A DNA stretch of 64,000 bases from Saprospiraceae bacterium (GTDB lineage Bacteria; Bacteroidota; Bacteroidia; Chitinophagales; Saprospiraceae): NCBI GenBank assembly GCA_028285545.1, contig JANQPA010000018.1, positions 248,001-312,000 on the forward strand. The letters are read 5' to 3'. Positions 25,579-33,902 of the stretch are shown one piece after another (position 1 is the stretch's first letter; each line of letters opens with the position of its first letter). Below the pieces are notes generated by a model that saw only the letters and a program-made list of their open reading frames with translations, had not been told where the DNA came from and ran no database searches. The position numbers and the translations under genes were made by a program.

Positions 25579-27525
25579 ATGATTGATCTAGTATTTCAAG
25601 CTTTACAAACATTATTTACCCCAGATAACTTCATGTATCTGATGTTGGGCGTAATGCTCGGCTTAGTCATTGGTGTATTTCCGGGTTTAGGAGGCATTGC
25701 AGGTCTATCCCTTTTGCTTCCCTTTTTATATGGCATGGATGAAGTATCGGCTTTAGCCACTTTGATTGGACTAGTGGCAGTAATTCCTACTTCTGCTACC
25801 TTCACTTCTGTATTGATGGGAATACCTGGTTCAAGTTCAAGTCAGGCCACCGTTTTGGATGGCTTTGCCTTAGCAAAAAAAGGACAGGCTTCAAGAGCCC
25901 TGGGGGCAGCCTTTTCTGCCTCACTTTTTGGTGGCCTGTTTGGAGCCATTATTCTTACCTTTTTTGTTCAAATAGCCCGACCAGTAATTTTAATTTTTGG
26001 ATCTGCCGAGCTTTTTATGTTGGCTATTTTTGGCCTATCGATGGTTGGATCTTTGTCGGGTAAAAGCCTGGTTAAGGGGGTAGTTGCCTGTGCTTTTGGT
26101 TTGTTGGTTGGAAGCATAGGATCGGCACCGGCTACGGGAGAATTCAGGATGATTTTTGGCATCAATTATCTTTATGATGGCCTTCCTTTGGTAGTAATTG
26201 CCCTATCTATATTCGCTTTTCCGGAAATTTCTGAATTGTTTAGGAAAGATACAGCAATAGCAGATGGTGCTCCTTTGGGTAAAGGAGGATGGCTGCAAGG
26301 GGTTAAAGATTTAATCAAAAATAAATGGCTGGCTTTACGCTGTGCCGGCATAGGAACCATTGTAGGTGCTATCCCAGGCATGGGAGGAAGTGTAGTGGAT
26401 TGGATCGCCTATGGTCATGTAGTTCAAACTTCAAAAGATAAATCTAAGTTTGGTAAAGGAGATATCAGAGGTGTTATTGCACCAGAATCAGCCAATAATG
26501 CTAAGGAGGGGGGCGCTTTAATGCCAACCCTATTATTTGGTATTCCAGGGTCTGGTTCAATGGCGGTCTTTTTAGGAGGCATGGTCTTAATTGGAATTGA
26601 GGCAGGTCCTTCAATGGTGACTACGGATATTGACCTCACATATACGATTATATGGTCTTTGGCCATTGCCAATGTTTTGGGCGCAGGTTTGTCCTTATTT
26701 TTGGCGGGTCCCATTTCAAAATTGACCAGAATTAAGTTTAGCCTATTGGCCCCCTTTATGATCATGGTCATAAGTTTTGCTGCTTTTCAGGCTACAAAGG
26801 ATATGATAGATCTTTGGATGCTATTAATTTTTGGGGTAATTGGAATTTTTATGAAGCGATTTGGTTGGTCACGACCTGCCTTTTTAATAGGTTTTGTTTT
26901 GGCTACCCAGGCAGAAAGTTATTTGAATATGTCTGTTCAGTTTTACAGTTGGGATATGTTTTTACGCCCAGGTGTTCTTATCATAATGGTGATTTCCCTG
27001 ATCACAGTTTATTTCAGTCGAAGAGGTACGGTTGACGAAAACGCAGAATTGATGGAAAAAGAAAGAGATCGTAAACTAAGTTTGGGGCCCCAACTCTTTT
27101 TCGCTGCATTCATTCTTTTGTTTATTATAATAGCTATAATTGATGGTCATCAACAATCATTTTTAGGGGGTGTTTTCCCACTTACCATTGCTTATATCAC
27201 ACTTCCATTTGCTGTCTGGCTAGTTTGGATTTTCCTGCAGAACAAACAGGACAATCCTGCTGTATTTGATGCTGAGCAAGCTGCTGAGGAAGGCACCTTT
27301 AAAGCGCACTGGTATGAACCATTATTGTGGGTTGGAGGCTTATATCTCTTGAGCGTTCTCATAGGATTCATTCCTGCTATTATGGTATTTTTTGTCTCGT
27401 TTTTCACATTAAAAGCCCAAACAAGTTGGTTAAAAACAGCTCTCTTGACAATTGCTGGAGTTGGACTTTTATCCCTGTTCGGATATTTTTTAAATCTGGA
27501 ATTCCCACAAGGCTGGTTATTTTAA
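25579..27525 (+). CDS. tctA: Fused TctA-TctB tripartite tricarboxylate permease
   Basis: A 648-aa integral membrane protein. Residues 1-500 are a complete TctA: GVFPGLGGIAGLSLLLPF near 33-50 and the second copy of the P-G-x-G motif, GAIPGMGGSVVDWIAYGH (about 262-280), are the hallmarks of the large subunit. Residues about 505-648 contain four more membrane helices (LFFAAFILLFIIIAIID onwards) with TctB character. TctB is normally encoded by a separate small gene, which is absent here, so the small subunit is fused to the C-terminus. With the TctC gene upstream this makes a complete sodium-driven tripartite tricarboxylate transporter. Confidence 0.88.
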   Translation: MIDLVFQALQTLFTPDNFMYLMLGVMLGLVIGVFPGLGGIAGLSLLLPFLYGMDEVSALATLIGLVAVIPTSATFTSVLMGIPGSSSSQATVLDGFALAKKGQASRALGAAFSASLFGGLFGAIILTFFVQIARPVILIFGSAELFMLAIFGLSMVGSLSGKSLVKGVVACAFGLLVGSIGSAPATGEFRMIFGINYLYDGLPLVVIALSIFAFPEISELFRKDTAIADGAPLGKGGWLQGVKDLIKNKWLALRCAGIGTIVGAIPGMGGSVVDWIAYGHVVQTSKDKSKFGKGDIRGVIAPESANNAKEGGALMPTLLFGIPGSGSMAVFLGGMVLIGIEAGPSMVTTDIDLTYTIIWSLAIANVLGAGLSLFLAGPISKLTRIKFSLLAPFMIMVISFAAFQATKDMIDLWMLLIFGVIGIFMKRFGWSRPAFLIGFVLATQAESYLNMSVQFYSWDMFLRPGVLIIMVISLITVYFSRRGTVDENAELMEKERDRKLSLGPQLFFAAFILLFIIIAIIDGHQQSFLGGVFPLTIAYITLPFAVWLVWIFLQNKQDNPAVFDAEQAAEEGTFKAHWYEPLLWVGGLYLLSVLIGFIPAIMVFFVSFFTLKAQTSWLKTALLTIAGVGLLSLFGYFLNLEFPQGWLF

Positions 27526-27565
27526 ATCTTATTTCATGATTTTATAATTGAAGACTCTACAAAAG

Positions 27566-28633
27566 ATGCAAAATAGAATACCCTGTACTTTTATGAGAGC
27601 TGGAACTTCCCGTGGTGCCTTCTTAGATTTGCGAGATTTACCATCTAATCATGTGCAAAGAGATATCATTTTATTAAAGGTAATGGGATCTCCTGATAAA
27701 AGGCAAATTGACGGCTTAGGAGGAGCTTCTTTTGTTACCAGCAAAGTGGTAATGGCCCAACCTTCGCAAAGAAAACATGTAGATATAGACTTTTTATTCG
27801 CCCAGGTTGTCATGGATAAACCAATCGTTGATACCAAGCCTACCTGCTATAATATGATGGCGGGGGTGGGTCCTTTCGCAATAGAAAAAGGGTGGGTCAA
27901 AGCATCTGACCCTGAAACAAGAGTTATGGTATACAATATCAATACGGATTCCAAAATTGAAATAATTGTACAAACTCCGAATAAGCAGGTCAATTACAGC
28001 CAAGGTAATTTACACATTGATGGTGTACCAGGAACTGCTGCTCCTATTCAAATGAACCTCCATGAAATAGGGGGTGGAGCTACTGGACATCTTTTTCCCA
28101 GTCAAAAACGAAAAGAAATAATTAATGGTATTGAAGTATCCATAGTTGATGCGGGCAACATGATGGTCTTAATAAAAGCTGAGGACTTAGGACTTTCTGG
28201 CCTCGAAGGTAAAGCCTTTTTTGAAAAGGAAAAACAACTAATGGCGAGGATTGAGGCCATCCGTTTAGAAGCTGGTATAAGGTCAAGTCTGGGGGATGTA
28301 TCCAAAAGTGTTATTCCTAAGGTGGGGCTTTTGTCCTCTCCCAGAATTGGAGGAACGATCAAATCTCAGTATTTGACGCCCCGATATTTGCATCCCACCC
28401 ATGCGGTTAGTGGAGCCGTTTGTATCAGTACAGCCTGTAAAGCCCAAGGCACTGTTGCTGCCGAAATTGCTAATGTGAATAATAATTTTTATGAAAAAAT
28501 CATTATTGAGCATCCTTCTGGAATCATACCTGTTAACATAGAAGTACAAGGCAAGGGAGGTTCTTTCACGGTAATTAAAGCTGGTACGTTACGAACGGCA
28601 AGGAAAATTATGGATGGATATGTTTACTATTAA
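27566..28633 (+). CDS. PrpF/GalD-family tautomerase or isomerase
   Basis: 355 aa when started at the ATG at 27566 (MQNRIPCTFMRAGTSRG); an upstream TTG would add six residues. The family signature MRAGTSRGAFL near 10-20 and GGASFVTSKV near 60, together with GDVSKSVIPKV and HAVSGAVCISTACKA, mark a PrpF-type two-domain DAP-epimerase-fold enzyme. Members include 2-methyl-trans-aconitate isomerase (PrpF) and 4-oxalomesaconate tautomerase (GalD). Next to a tricarboxylate uptake system and a TcuA-like dehydrogenase it most likely isomerises an aconitate-type acid. The end overlaps the next gene by 20 bases. Which of the two reactions it performs cannot be decided. Confidence 0.82.
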   Translation: MQNRIPCTFMRAGTSRGAFLDLRDLPSNHVQRDIILLKVMGSPDKRQIDGLGGASFVTSKVVMAQPSQRKHVDIDFLFAQVVMDKPIVDTKPTCYNMMAGVGPFAIEKGWVKASDPETRVMVYNINTDSKIEIIVQTPNKQVNYSQGNLHIDGVPGTAAPIQMNLHEIGGGATGHLFPSQKRKEIINGIEVSIVDAGNMMVLIKAEDLGLSGLEGKAFFEKEKQLMARIEAIRLEAGIRSSLGDVSKSVIPKVGLLSSPRIGGTIKSQYLTPRYLHPTHAVSGAVCISTACKAQGTVAAEIANVNNNFYEKIIIEHPSGIIPVNIEVQGKGGSFTVIKAGTLRTARKIMDGYVYY

Positions 28634-29477
28634 AAAATCTGCTTTTATAACACCTGGAGTTTTATTGATGTTTATTGCAACGCTAGCCTTTGCTGGCATG
28701 CATTCTTTGATTAAATATCTATCTGAATTCCATGTGTTTGAAATCATTTTTTTCAGATCTTCCATAACGGCCCTTTTCTGTACCACCTACCTTCTTCATC
28801 ATCGCATACCCTTTTGGGGAAATAATAAGCAGATACTTGTTTTAAGAGCTTTTATTGGGGTAGTCGGCATGTCTTTATTCTTTGTTACCCTACAGAGGAT
28901 GCCCATGGGCGCTTCTGTTTCTTTAAAATATTTGTCGCCCCTATTCACAGTTGTTTTTGCCGTTTTATTGATTGGTGAAAAAGTGCGAAAAATACAATGG
29001 CTGGCAGTTTTAATAGCCTTAGTTGGGGTGCTTCTATTAAAAGGTTTTGATAGCCGTATAGATACCCTCAACCTGATTTTAGGTGTTACCGGTGCTTTAT
29101 TTGGAGGATTGGTTTATGTAATAATTCGAAAAATTGGCCACAGCGAACATCCCATGGTTATCATCAATTATTTTATGTTGTTAGCCGCTTTTTTGTCTGG
29201 CATTGCAATGTTCCCTTATTGGACCAACCCTTCCCCAATGGAATGGTTATTGCTAATTGGAATTGGCGTTTTAGGATATTCAGGCCAGGTGTATATGACC
29301 AAATCTCTACAAATGGAGGCAGCTAGCAGAGTGGCACCTATAAAATATTTGGAAGTCATTTACTCATTGATTATTGGGCTGATTTGGTTTGGTGAAGGGT
29401 ATACATTCTTAGGATTCTTAGGCATCCTACTAATTTTAGCAGGAATGGTTGTCAATTTGATGTTTAAAAAAGCTTAA
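28614..29477 (+). CDS. EamA/DMT superfamily transporter
   Basis: 287 aa with ten predicted membrane helices arranged as two EamA repeats (about 12-140 and 150-283). Motifs of the family include FFRSSITALFCTTY, LKYLSPLFTVVFAVLLIGE at the end of the first repeat and APIKYLEVIYSLIIGLIWFGE in the second. It overlaps the isomerase gene by 20 bases and so is translationally coupled to the tricarboxylate cluster. DMT proteins usually export or import small metabolites, and here an organic acid is a fair guess. ATG at 28614 or 28620 could be the start. No terminator is visible in the 95 bases after it. Confidence 0.85.
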   Translation: MDMFTIKKSAFITPGVLLMFIATLAFAGMHSLIKYLSEFHVFEIIFFRSSITALFCTTYLLHHRIPFWGNNKQILVLRAFIGVVGMSLFFVTLQRMPMGASVSLKYLSPLFTVVFAVLLIGEKVRKIQWLAVLIALVGVLLLKGFDSRIDTLNLILGVTGALFGGLVYVIIRKIGHSEHPMVIINYFMLLAAFLSGIAMFPYWTNPSPMEWLLLIGIGVLGYSGQVYMTKSLQMEAASRVAPIKYLEVIYSLIIGLIWFGEGYTFLGFLGILLILAGMVVNLMFKKA

Positions 29478-29572
29478 CTTTTTTCTTTTGGCTTAAGTCT
29501 CCGGAAGTAGTATCTTCCCCCAACACTCAAATATTCTAACACCCCAATACACTAATCAAAGATTCGACTATT

Positions 29573-30313
29573 ATGAAAAAAATCATTTCCATTTTCCTTT
29601 TCTTCGGTATCATCAATCTATTATCCGCTCAAAATTTTGAAGGCAGCATTAAGATGCAAACAAAAGGAATGGCTGACATGGAAGCCCTATTTTTTGTCAA
29701 GGGAGATAAAATTTTAGTGGAAGCCAATACAGAAGATGGAAAGGTAAAGGCCATTTCCGAAAGAGATTCAAAAACGGTCATCACTTTTTTTGATAATAAG
29801 GAGAAAAAATATGCCCTAAAAATGGGAGAAGAAACGCTCCAAATGATTAAGGAAGAAAGTGCCCCCATTTCTGCCCAAAAAAACAATATCGAAATAAAGG
29901 TAACCAAAGAGAAAAAAATCATCAATGGCTATAATGCCTACAAAGTTTTGGGCAAGGATGATAAAACAGAAGTTACCGCCTGGATAACCAATGATTTAAA
30001 ATTCTCTCTTTTTGATCTATTTCCATTATTAAAGGAAGCGGCCCGTCAAAGTGGACAGACTGATGTCCAGGAAAAAATTATGGAGAAAGGGTTTGTGTTG
30101 GAGTTATTATCAAAAGATTTGGCTTCTGGCGAAATCACAGAGGTTAATATTGAGGTTCAAAAACAAAAACTCAAGGATTCTATTTTTGAATATTCAACGG
30201 ATGATTATAAGGTTTTCGACATGACTGATATGATGGGTTTCATGATGGATCTGCAAAATGATGCGGAGAAAATGAAGGAGTTTGAGGAGTTGTTTCAGAT
30301 GATTAGGAATTAG
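29573..30313 (+). CDS. DUF4412 domain secreted protein
   Basis: A 246-aa secreted protein. Signal peptide MKKIISIFLFFGIINLLSA is cleaved before QNFEGSIKM. The mature part matches the DUF4412 layout: FEGSIKMQ at the start, then FVKGDKILVE, NGYNAYKVLG and a YKVFDM segment near the end. The family is LolA-like and is common in Bacteroidota with unknown role. The C-terminus is acidic and methionine-rich (MTDMMGFMMD). The stop codon touches the tandem 8-bp repeat at 30313. It is not part of the tct operon as far as spacing (95 bases) tells. Confidence 0.8.
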   Translation: MKKIISIFLFFGIINLLSAQNFEGSIKMQTKGMADMEALFFVKGDKILVEANTEDGKVKAISERDSKTVITFFDNKEKKYALKMGEETLQMIKEESAPISAQKNNIEIKVTKEKKIINGYNAYKVLGKDDKTEVTAWITNDLKFSLFDLFPLLKEAARQSGQTDVQEKIMEKGFVLELLSKDLASGEITEVNIEVQKQKLKDSIFEYSTDDYKVFDMTDMMGFMMDLQNDAEKMKEFEELFQMIRN

Positions 30314-30394
30314 GTTATTGGGTTATTAGGTTATTGGGTTATTGGGTTATTGGGTTATTGGGTTATTGGGTTATTGGGTTATTGGGTTATTGGG
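30313..30394 (+). repeat. Tandem 8-bp repeat, about ten copies
   Basis: The unit GGTTATTG is repeated ten times in register from 30313 to 30392, followed by GG. Only the second copy differs (final A). It begins at the last base of the DUF4412 stop codon. Such perfect short tandem arrays change copy number by slippage. The array is non-coding and lies 54 bases upstream of the IS element. Confidence 0.95.
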
Positions 30395-30427
30395 AATATA
30401 ATTTTTTTGTTCGTGGCGGTTCCCCCT

Positions 30428-30447
30428 GTTCGTGGCAGTTTCCGAAC
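30428..30447 (+). repeat. Left half of palindrome doublet D1, ending in the IS target duplication
   Basis: GTTCGTGGCA followed by GTTTCCGAAC, the latter being the 10-bp direct repeat that flanks the IS (second copy 32151-32160). Joining this half to 32161 restores the palindrome GGCAGTTTCCGAACTGCC and a doublet equal in layout to D3 at 32856-32911. A partial GGCGGTT half-palindrome precedes it at 30414. Confidence 0.85.
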
Positions 30448-32150
30448 CTACGGTTGGGACGGAATGTAAAAATGGTTAATTTAGGGTATGAAAAAAAGCA
30501 TTAAAAGAAGGGCTAAGTAGTACGGTATATTTCCCAATGACGAGTTCCAATTTAGGAGACTTGAGTGCTGAAAGTAAAACATTCGGAGATAGTCGAAGAT
30601 TGTCAAGTTTTAAAGCGCTGTTATCAGGGATGCAAAGAGAACAAAGTACGGTTCTCAATAGGATAAGCAAAACGGAAGGCGAGCGTAAAAGATATGAGCG
30701 TTTTATCAACAGCTCTCAAGTAAGCGTTGAAGAGGTCATTGCCAATTGTTGCATAAATAAGCCATGTGAATTTGAAGGTCAATGGGTACTGAATATCATA
30801 GATGAATCCAAGATACGATTCGGTTCAGCTGTGGGTCGTATTGCGGGAAACATATCTAGTGTAGGTAGGATAGGCAATGGTTGGCAATATGGACAAAACT
30901 GTGTGTCGGGATTAGTTGTCAATTCAGGTGATGGACGAATAAGAGGGCTGAGTAGCCTTCAATTTTGGAGTCAAGAGCCCGAACAATTAAGCTACAGAAA
31001 TTGGATGAAGTTATTTGGAAGAGATGCCCGTCCGATACAATTGCGTTCCTCCTACAAATGGGTAGGGGCCATAGAGCAAGCGGCTTATCGTTTACAATCA
31101 GCCCGTAGTGTAACCCATGTGATGGATCGCGAAGCCGATGATATAAAAGTATTAATAGGCTTATCAAAGTGTAGTTATGCTAACAAGCAAGACTTTGTAG
31201 TTCGCTTTAAAGATGATCGTTGGGTCACGGCCTATAAAGGGGATGAGGATGGGGTGGATACAAAGGCATTAAGAATGAGTCAACTATTGGCCAAACAAAG
31301 CCAGTGCTTCACTTATGAGATATGTTTACAGGCGGATCGGCGTATTTATTTTAAAGGTATTCCACAAGCTCAAGGGTCCAAGAAAAACCGAATCCACTAC
31401 AAACAAAAAAGGAGGGCTCGCCGCTCCGTTTTGGTTGTAAAGTATGTGCCCTTTAGCTATACCCAAGGACAGGTTAAAGATAGTCTAAAAGACCTGCCAG
31501 GGGAACAGAGAAAACAACTCATGGCGCAAAGTGATTTAGCAGATCAAAGGCTTTATCTGGTTCAAGTTAAGGAAATAGCAGCCTATGATTTAAAAACAGC
31601 TCGACAGCTCGATGAAAAAGACTATGAGCCTATTCAATGGACTTTGTGTACAGACCGGCCAGTCGATTGTGCAGAACAAGCCATTGAGATAATTGGCATA
31701 TATACCAAGCGCTGGCTTATAGAGCAAGTTTTCCGACTCTTAAAACATCAAGGCCTAAGGATAGAGCAGGCACAATATAAGTCCTTAAAAGCCTTACAAA
31801 TTATTTTAGCAATGGCACTCAAGACAAGTACATTATCCATGCAATTGGTTCAGGCTAGAGACCAAAAAGAGGGCTTTCCTATTGAAGATTATTTTAATCC
31901 AACACAAATAAAGGTCTTAGAAAAATGCCATCAAGGATATGAGGGGAAAACAAAGGTTCAGCAAAATCCTTTCCCCCCGGATCAATTAAGCTGGGCTGCT
32001 TGGATCATTGCCAGAATGGGTGGTTGGAAACCTGAAAACAAAAAACGGCCGCCAGGGCCTATTTCAATGTCTAGAGGCCTAGAAAAGTTCGACACCTTTT
32101 TACAGGCCTATATGATTTTTAGGACGGATCAAGATCCGTCCCAACCGTAG
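30448..32150 (+). mobile_element. IS4-family insertion sequence, 1703 bp, intact
   Basis: Perfect 16-bp terminal inverted repeats CTACGGTTGGGACGGA (30448-30463 and, reversed, 32135-32150) enclose a single transposase gene. A 10-bp target duplication GTTTCCGAAC flanks it (30438-30447 and 32151-32160). The transposase stop codon TAG is formed by the last three bases of the right repeat. Intact ends, an intact gene and identical duplications indicate a recent insertion. The target is the centre of an 18-bp palindrome belonging to a local repeat family, discussed in the findings. Confidence 0.92.
30537..32150 (+). CDS. IS4-family DDE transposase (Tn5/IS50-like)
   Basis: 537 aa. The N-terminal region LGDLSAESKTFGDSRRLSSF resembles the Tn5-type DNA-binding domain. 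Catalytic residues of the RNase H-like core are D89 (IIDESK), D197 (VMDREADD) and E396. The last lies in YTKRWLIEQVFRLLK, which fits exactly the IS4 signature Y-x2-R-x3-E-x6-K. The frame is complete and ends within the terminal repeat. The start ATG at 30537 is preceded by a short out-of-frame reading frame that could couple or limit translation. It catalyses cut-and-paste transposition of the surrounding element. Confidence 0.93.
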   Translation: MTSSNLGDLSAESKTFGDSRRLSSFKALLSGMQREQSTVLNRISKTEGERKRYERFINSSQVSVEEVIANCCINKPCEFEGQWVLNIIDESKIRFGSAVGRIAGNISSVGRIGNGWQYGQNCVSGLVVNSGDGRIRGLSSLQFWSQEPEQLSYRNWMKLFGRDARPIQLRSSYKWVGAIEQAAYRLQSARSVTHVMDREADDIKVLIGLSKCSYANKQDFVVRFKDDRWVTAYKGDEDGVDTKALRMSQLLAKQSQCFTYEICLQADRRIYFKGIPQAQGSKKNRIHYKQKRRARRSVLVVKYVPFSYTQGQVKDSLKDLPGEQRKQLMAQSDLADQRLYLVQVKEIAAYDLKTARQLDEKDYEPIQWTLCTDRPVDCAEQAIEIIGIYTKRWLIEQVFRLLKHQGLRIEQAQYKSLKALQIILAMALKTSTLSMQLVQARDQKEGFPIEDYFNPTQIKVLEKCHQGYEGKTKVQQNPFPPDQLSWAAWIIARMGGWKPENKKRPPGPISMSRGLEKFDTFLQAYMIFRTDQDPSQP

Positions 32151-32195
32151 GTTTCCGAACTGCCTAACGCAATAAATGCCAGTTTCCAAACTGGC
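32151..32195 (+). repeat. Right part of palindrome doublet D1
   Basis: Target duplication GTTTCCGAAC (32151-32160), the remaining TGCC of the broken palindrome, a 13-base spacer containing ACGCAATA, and the intact palindrome GCCAGTTTCCAAACTGGC (32178-32195). A GATTTTTTG run follows, so for plus-strand transcription from the IS this hairpin could act as a terminator. Confidence 0.85.
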
Positions 32196-32206
32196 GATTT
32201 TTTGAA

Positions 32207-32425
32207 TTAGTCTGGTTTAATAGAATCATCTATTCGAGAGGAACTACTCCCAATTGACTGGATTCCTTTCAATAAATCTTCATCCTCAATATAAAAGACT
32301 TCTGGGCAAGGACTTTTGGACTTTGTTGCAACAACAATTATCTGACCTAATCTTAAATCTGGATTGGCATTCCAAATTCGTTCGAGTTCATTTAGAATTA
32401 TAGGTATTCTGTTTTTATCTCTCAT
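32207..32425 (-). CDS. Small conserved protein of the RIPxILxxLxxIWxxxPDLRLGQ type
   Basis: 72 aa. The N-terminus RDKNRIPIILNELERIW, NPDLRLGQIIV and FYIEDEDLLKGI form a recurrent small-protein family known to me from many bacteria; it may be related to YihD/DUF1040, but I am not certain. There is no signal peptide or membrane segment. It begins one base after the stop of the 108-aa gene and lies between palindrome doublets D1 and D2, so the two genes look like a movable cassette. Function unknown. Confidence 0.65.
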   Translation of the reverse strand: MRDKNRIPIILNELERIWNANPDLRLGQIIVVATKSKSPCPEVFYIEDEDLLKGIQSIGSSSSRIDDSIKPD

Positions 32426-32426
32426 A

Positions 32427-32753
32427 TTATTTGCAAATTAATATGTCTTTTTGCTTAACCTTCTTAATTGGATCATTAGTCTCCTTAAATTCAACAAAGC
32501 AAAAAGTCAAATCAATAACTTCAAGTACTATTCCCATTGTTCCTCTTTTCAAATTATGAACATCTCTTATCAGTTTGACAAGTTTATATTCATATCTCTT
32601 TCTTAGTTTATGGTATTTGATTTCTTCAATACTTCTAGTTTCTATCCCTCTTAGCTTTAGTACTGAATTATTTAATCTTGACAAAATAGCTCCAAGAACC
32701 TCAATAATAATTACTTCAGTTATAAATTTCCCTATGATTTCAAGGAGTAACAT
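32427..32753 (-). CDS. Small protein with hydrophobic N-terminus, DUF4926-like end
   Basis: 108 aa. Residues 1-24 are hydrophobic (LLLEIIGKFITEVIIIEVLGAI), and the middle is basic (KLRKRYEYKLVKLIRD). The C-terminal 40 residues (KRGTMGIVLEVIDLTF, FVEF, IKKVKQKDILIC) resemble DUF4926, a small beta-barrel with the pattern G-x-x-G-x-V-x-E-V. The downstream 72-aa gene begins one base after its stop. The pair has no recognisable toxin or antitoxin motif, and I do not propose one. It is bounded on both sides by palindrome doublets. Confidence 0.55.
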   Translation of the reverse strand: MLLLEIIGKFITEVIIIEVLGAILSRLNNSVLKLRGIETRSIEEIKYHKLRKRYEYKLVKLIRDVHNLKRGTMGIVLEVIDLTFCFVEFKETNDPIKKVKQKDILICK

Positions 32754-32789
32754 GCTATTCTTTTTGCTTGTAAACTTAATAGTAATATT

Positions 32790-32845
32790 GCCAGTTTGGA
32801 AACTGGCAAGGTATTACGTATGCCAGTTCGGAAACTGGCGCGAAC
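32790..32845 (-). repeat. Palindrome doublet D2
   Basis: Two 18-bp palindromes, GCCAGTTTGGAAACTGGC (32790-32807) and the near-perfect GCCAGTTCGGAAACTGGC (32822-32839), are separated by a 14-base spacer with TATTACGTA, followed by GCGAAC. This is the reverse orientation of D1 and D3 and the same orientation as D4 and D5. Confidence 0.85.
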
Positions 32846-32855
32846 AGCGTTTTTT

Positions 32856-32911
32856 GTTCGTGGCGGTTTCCCTAACCGCCTGACGCAATATAGGCCAGTT
32901 TCCTAACTGGC
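32856..32911 (+). repeat. Palindrome doublet D3
   Basis: GTTCGT, then GGCGGTTTCCCTAACCGCC (32862-32880), a 13-base spacer containing ACGCAATATA, then GCCAGTTTCCTAACTGGC (32894-32911). It lies head to head with D2, ten bases away, downstream of the secreted esterase gene. It is the intact counterpart of the IS-interrupted D1. Confidence 0.85.
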
Positions 32912-32942
32912 AATTAAAATTTCTATTTTATGCGCTCTTTAC

Positions 32943-33902
32943 CTAAAGCGAATACTGTTGAAACCAAGGCCACAATACATCCACCGCAACTACTCCACGG
33001 GGATTATTCCCACCATTAGGGTAACGATGTTCCAATTCTTTGACCATCATAAAAATATATTGGCTTGCTTCTGGCTCAAGGGTCTGGTCAAAAATCATCA
33101 AGTTGTATGCTGGAATATTGGGCTGTTCAGTGTAAGTTGAATCAACTCCTAACATGAGGCACATGTTTTTCAAACTTGACCATAAAAAATCATGGGCTAC
33201 AATATCCTCAGCCTGTATTGGCAATTCTTTAGGTTCGCCAATGGCTTCCCAAATTCTATCATCCATGGTGCCGGAAATATTAAAGAAGGGCATATTTCGG
33301 TTTCCTTCAATGGGCTCAATGGTTGGGATACCAACCCCTCCTGTAGAATTTGCTGCGGCAATAACATCTCCCATCATAGGCACGACCTTACTTTTGACAA
33401 AGCCGCCTCCATTAGAAAAACCGCTGATATATACTCGTCGGCCATCAATCATGAAAGTATTTTTGCAAAGATCAATCAGCTCTCGCAAGAAAACAACATC
33501 ATCTTTGATAACGGTGCCCTCAGGTACGTCCTTGACCAATCCGGCCGAGCCCCACTTTGTAATATTTTTTCCATCCAGAAGGCGGTATTTCAAAGCAGTA
33601 GGAAAAACAGCAATGAAGTTTTCTGCCTCTCCCTTTTCTACCCATCTTGAAATGTTGTAAAATTTTTCTCCATTCCCACTACTGCCATGAAGCATTAAAA
33701 CTAAAGGGACATTTAAAGAGCCATCATAGGAAGCCGGGACATTAATGATAAAATTACGGACATCGCCATTGATCTCCATATTGTAATCATTTCTTCCAGT
33801 CTGCCATTCTAAGGTATTTAAAGGAATGGGTTCCATTTCTTCGATGTCTTCCGAACATGCGAACATAAGGATAGCTAGTAATAAAAGAATATAGGTTCTC
33901 AT
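32943..33902 (-). CDS. Esterase lipoprotein, PHB-depolymerase/LpqC type
   Basis: 319 aa with lipobox LMFAC at residue 16, so anchored in the envelope. It is an alpha/beta-hydrolase of the polyhydroxybutyrate depolymerase / feruloyl esterase (Esterase_phb) group. The oxyanion region is VLMLHGSSGNG, the nucleophile serine is in GFSNGGG (near 168), the aspartate is in GTMDD and the histidine in LEHRYPNGG. It probably hydrolyses ester bonds of extracellular polymers or acetylated sugars. It is monocistronic; D2 and D3 lie behind its stop codon and could serve as its terminator. Confidence 0.85.
   Translation of the reverse strand: MRTYILLLLAILMFACSEDIEEMEPIPLNTLEWQTGRNDYNMEINGDVRNFIINVPASYDGSLNVPLVLMLHGSSGNGEKFYNISRWVEKGEAENFIAVFPTALKYRLLDGKNITKWGSAGLVKDVPEGTVIKDDVVFLRELIDLCKNTFMIDGRRVYISGFSNGGGFVKSKVVPMMGDVIAAANSTGGVGIPTIEPIEGNRNMPFFNISGTMDDRIWEAIGEPKELPIQAEDIVAHDFLWSSLKNMCLMLGVDSTYTEQPNIPAYNLMIFDQTLEPEASQYIFMMVKELEHRYPNGGNNPRGVVAVDVLWPWFQQYSL

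Noticed and set aside
30313-30394. CRISPR array
   Set aside because: The repeats are contiguous 8-mers without spacers, and no cas gene is in the window.
32207-32753. Toxin-antitoxin pair
   Set aside because: Size and spacing would fit, but neither protein shows a known toxin or antitoxin fold, and the 72-aa protein belongs to a small conserved family without such a role known to me.
33154-33660. Plus-strand reading frame of 168 codons inside the esterase gene
   Set aside because: Antisense shadow of a gene with intact catalytic motifs; composition is that of reversed codons.
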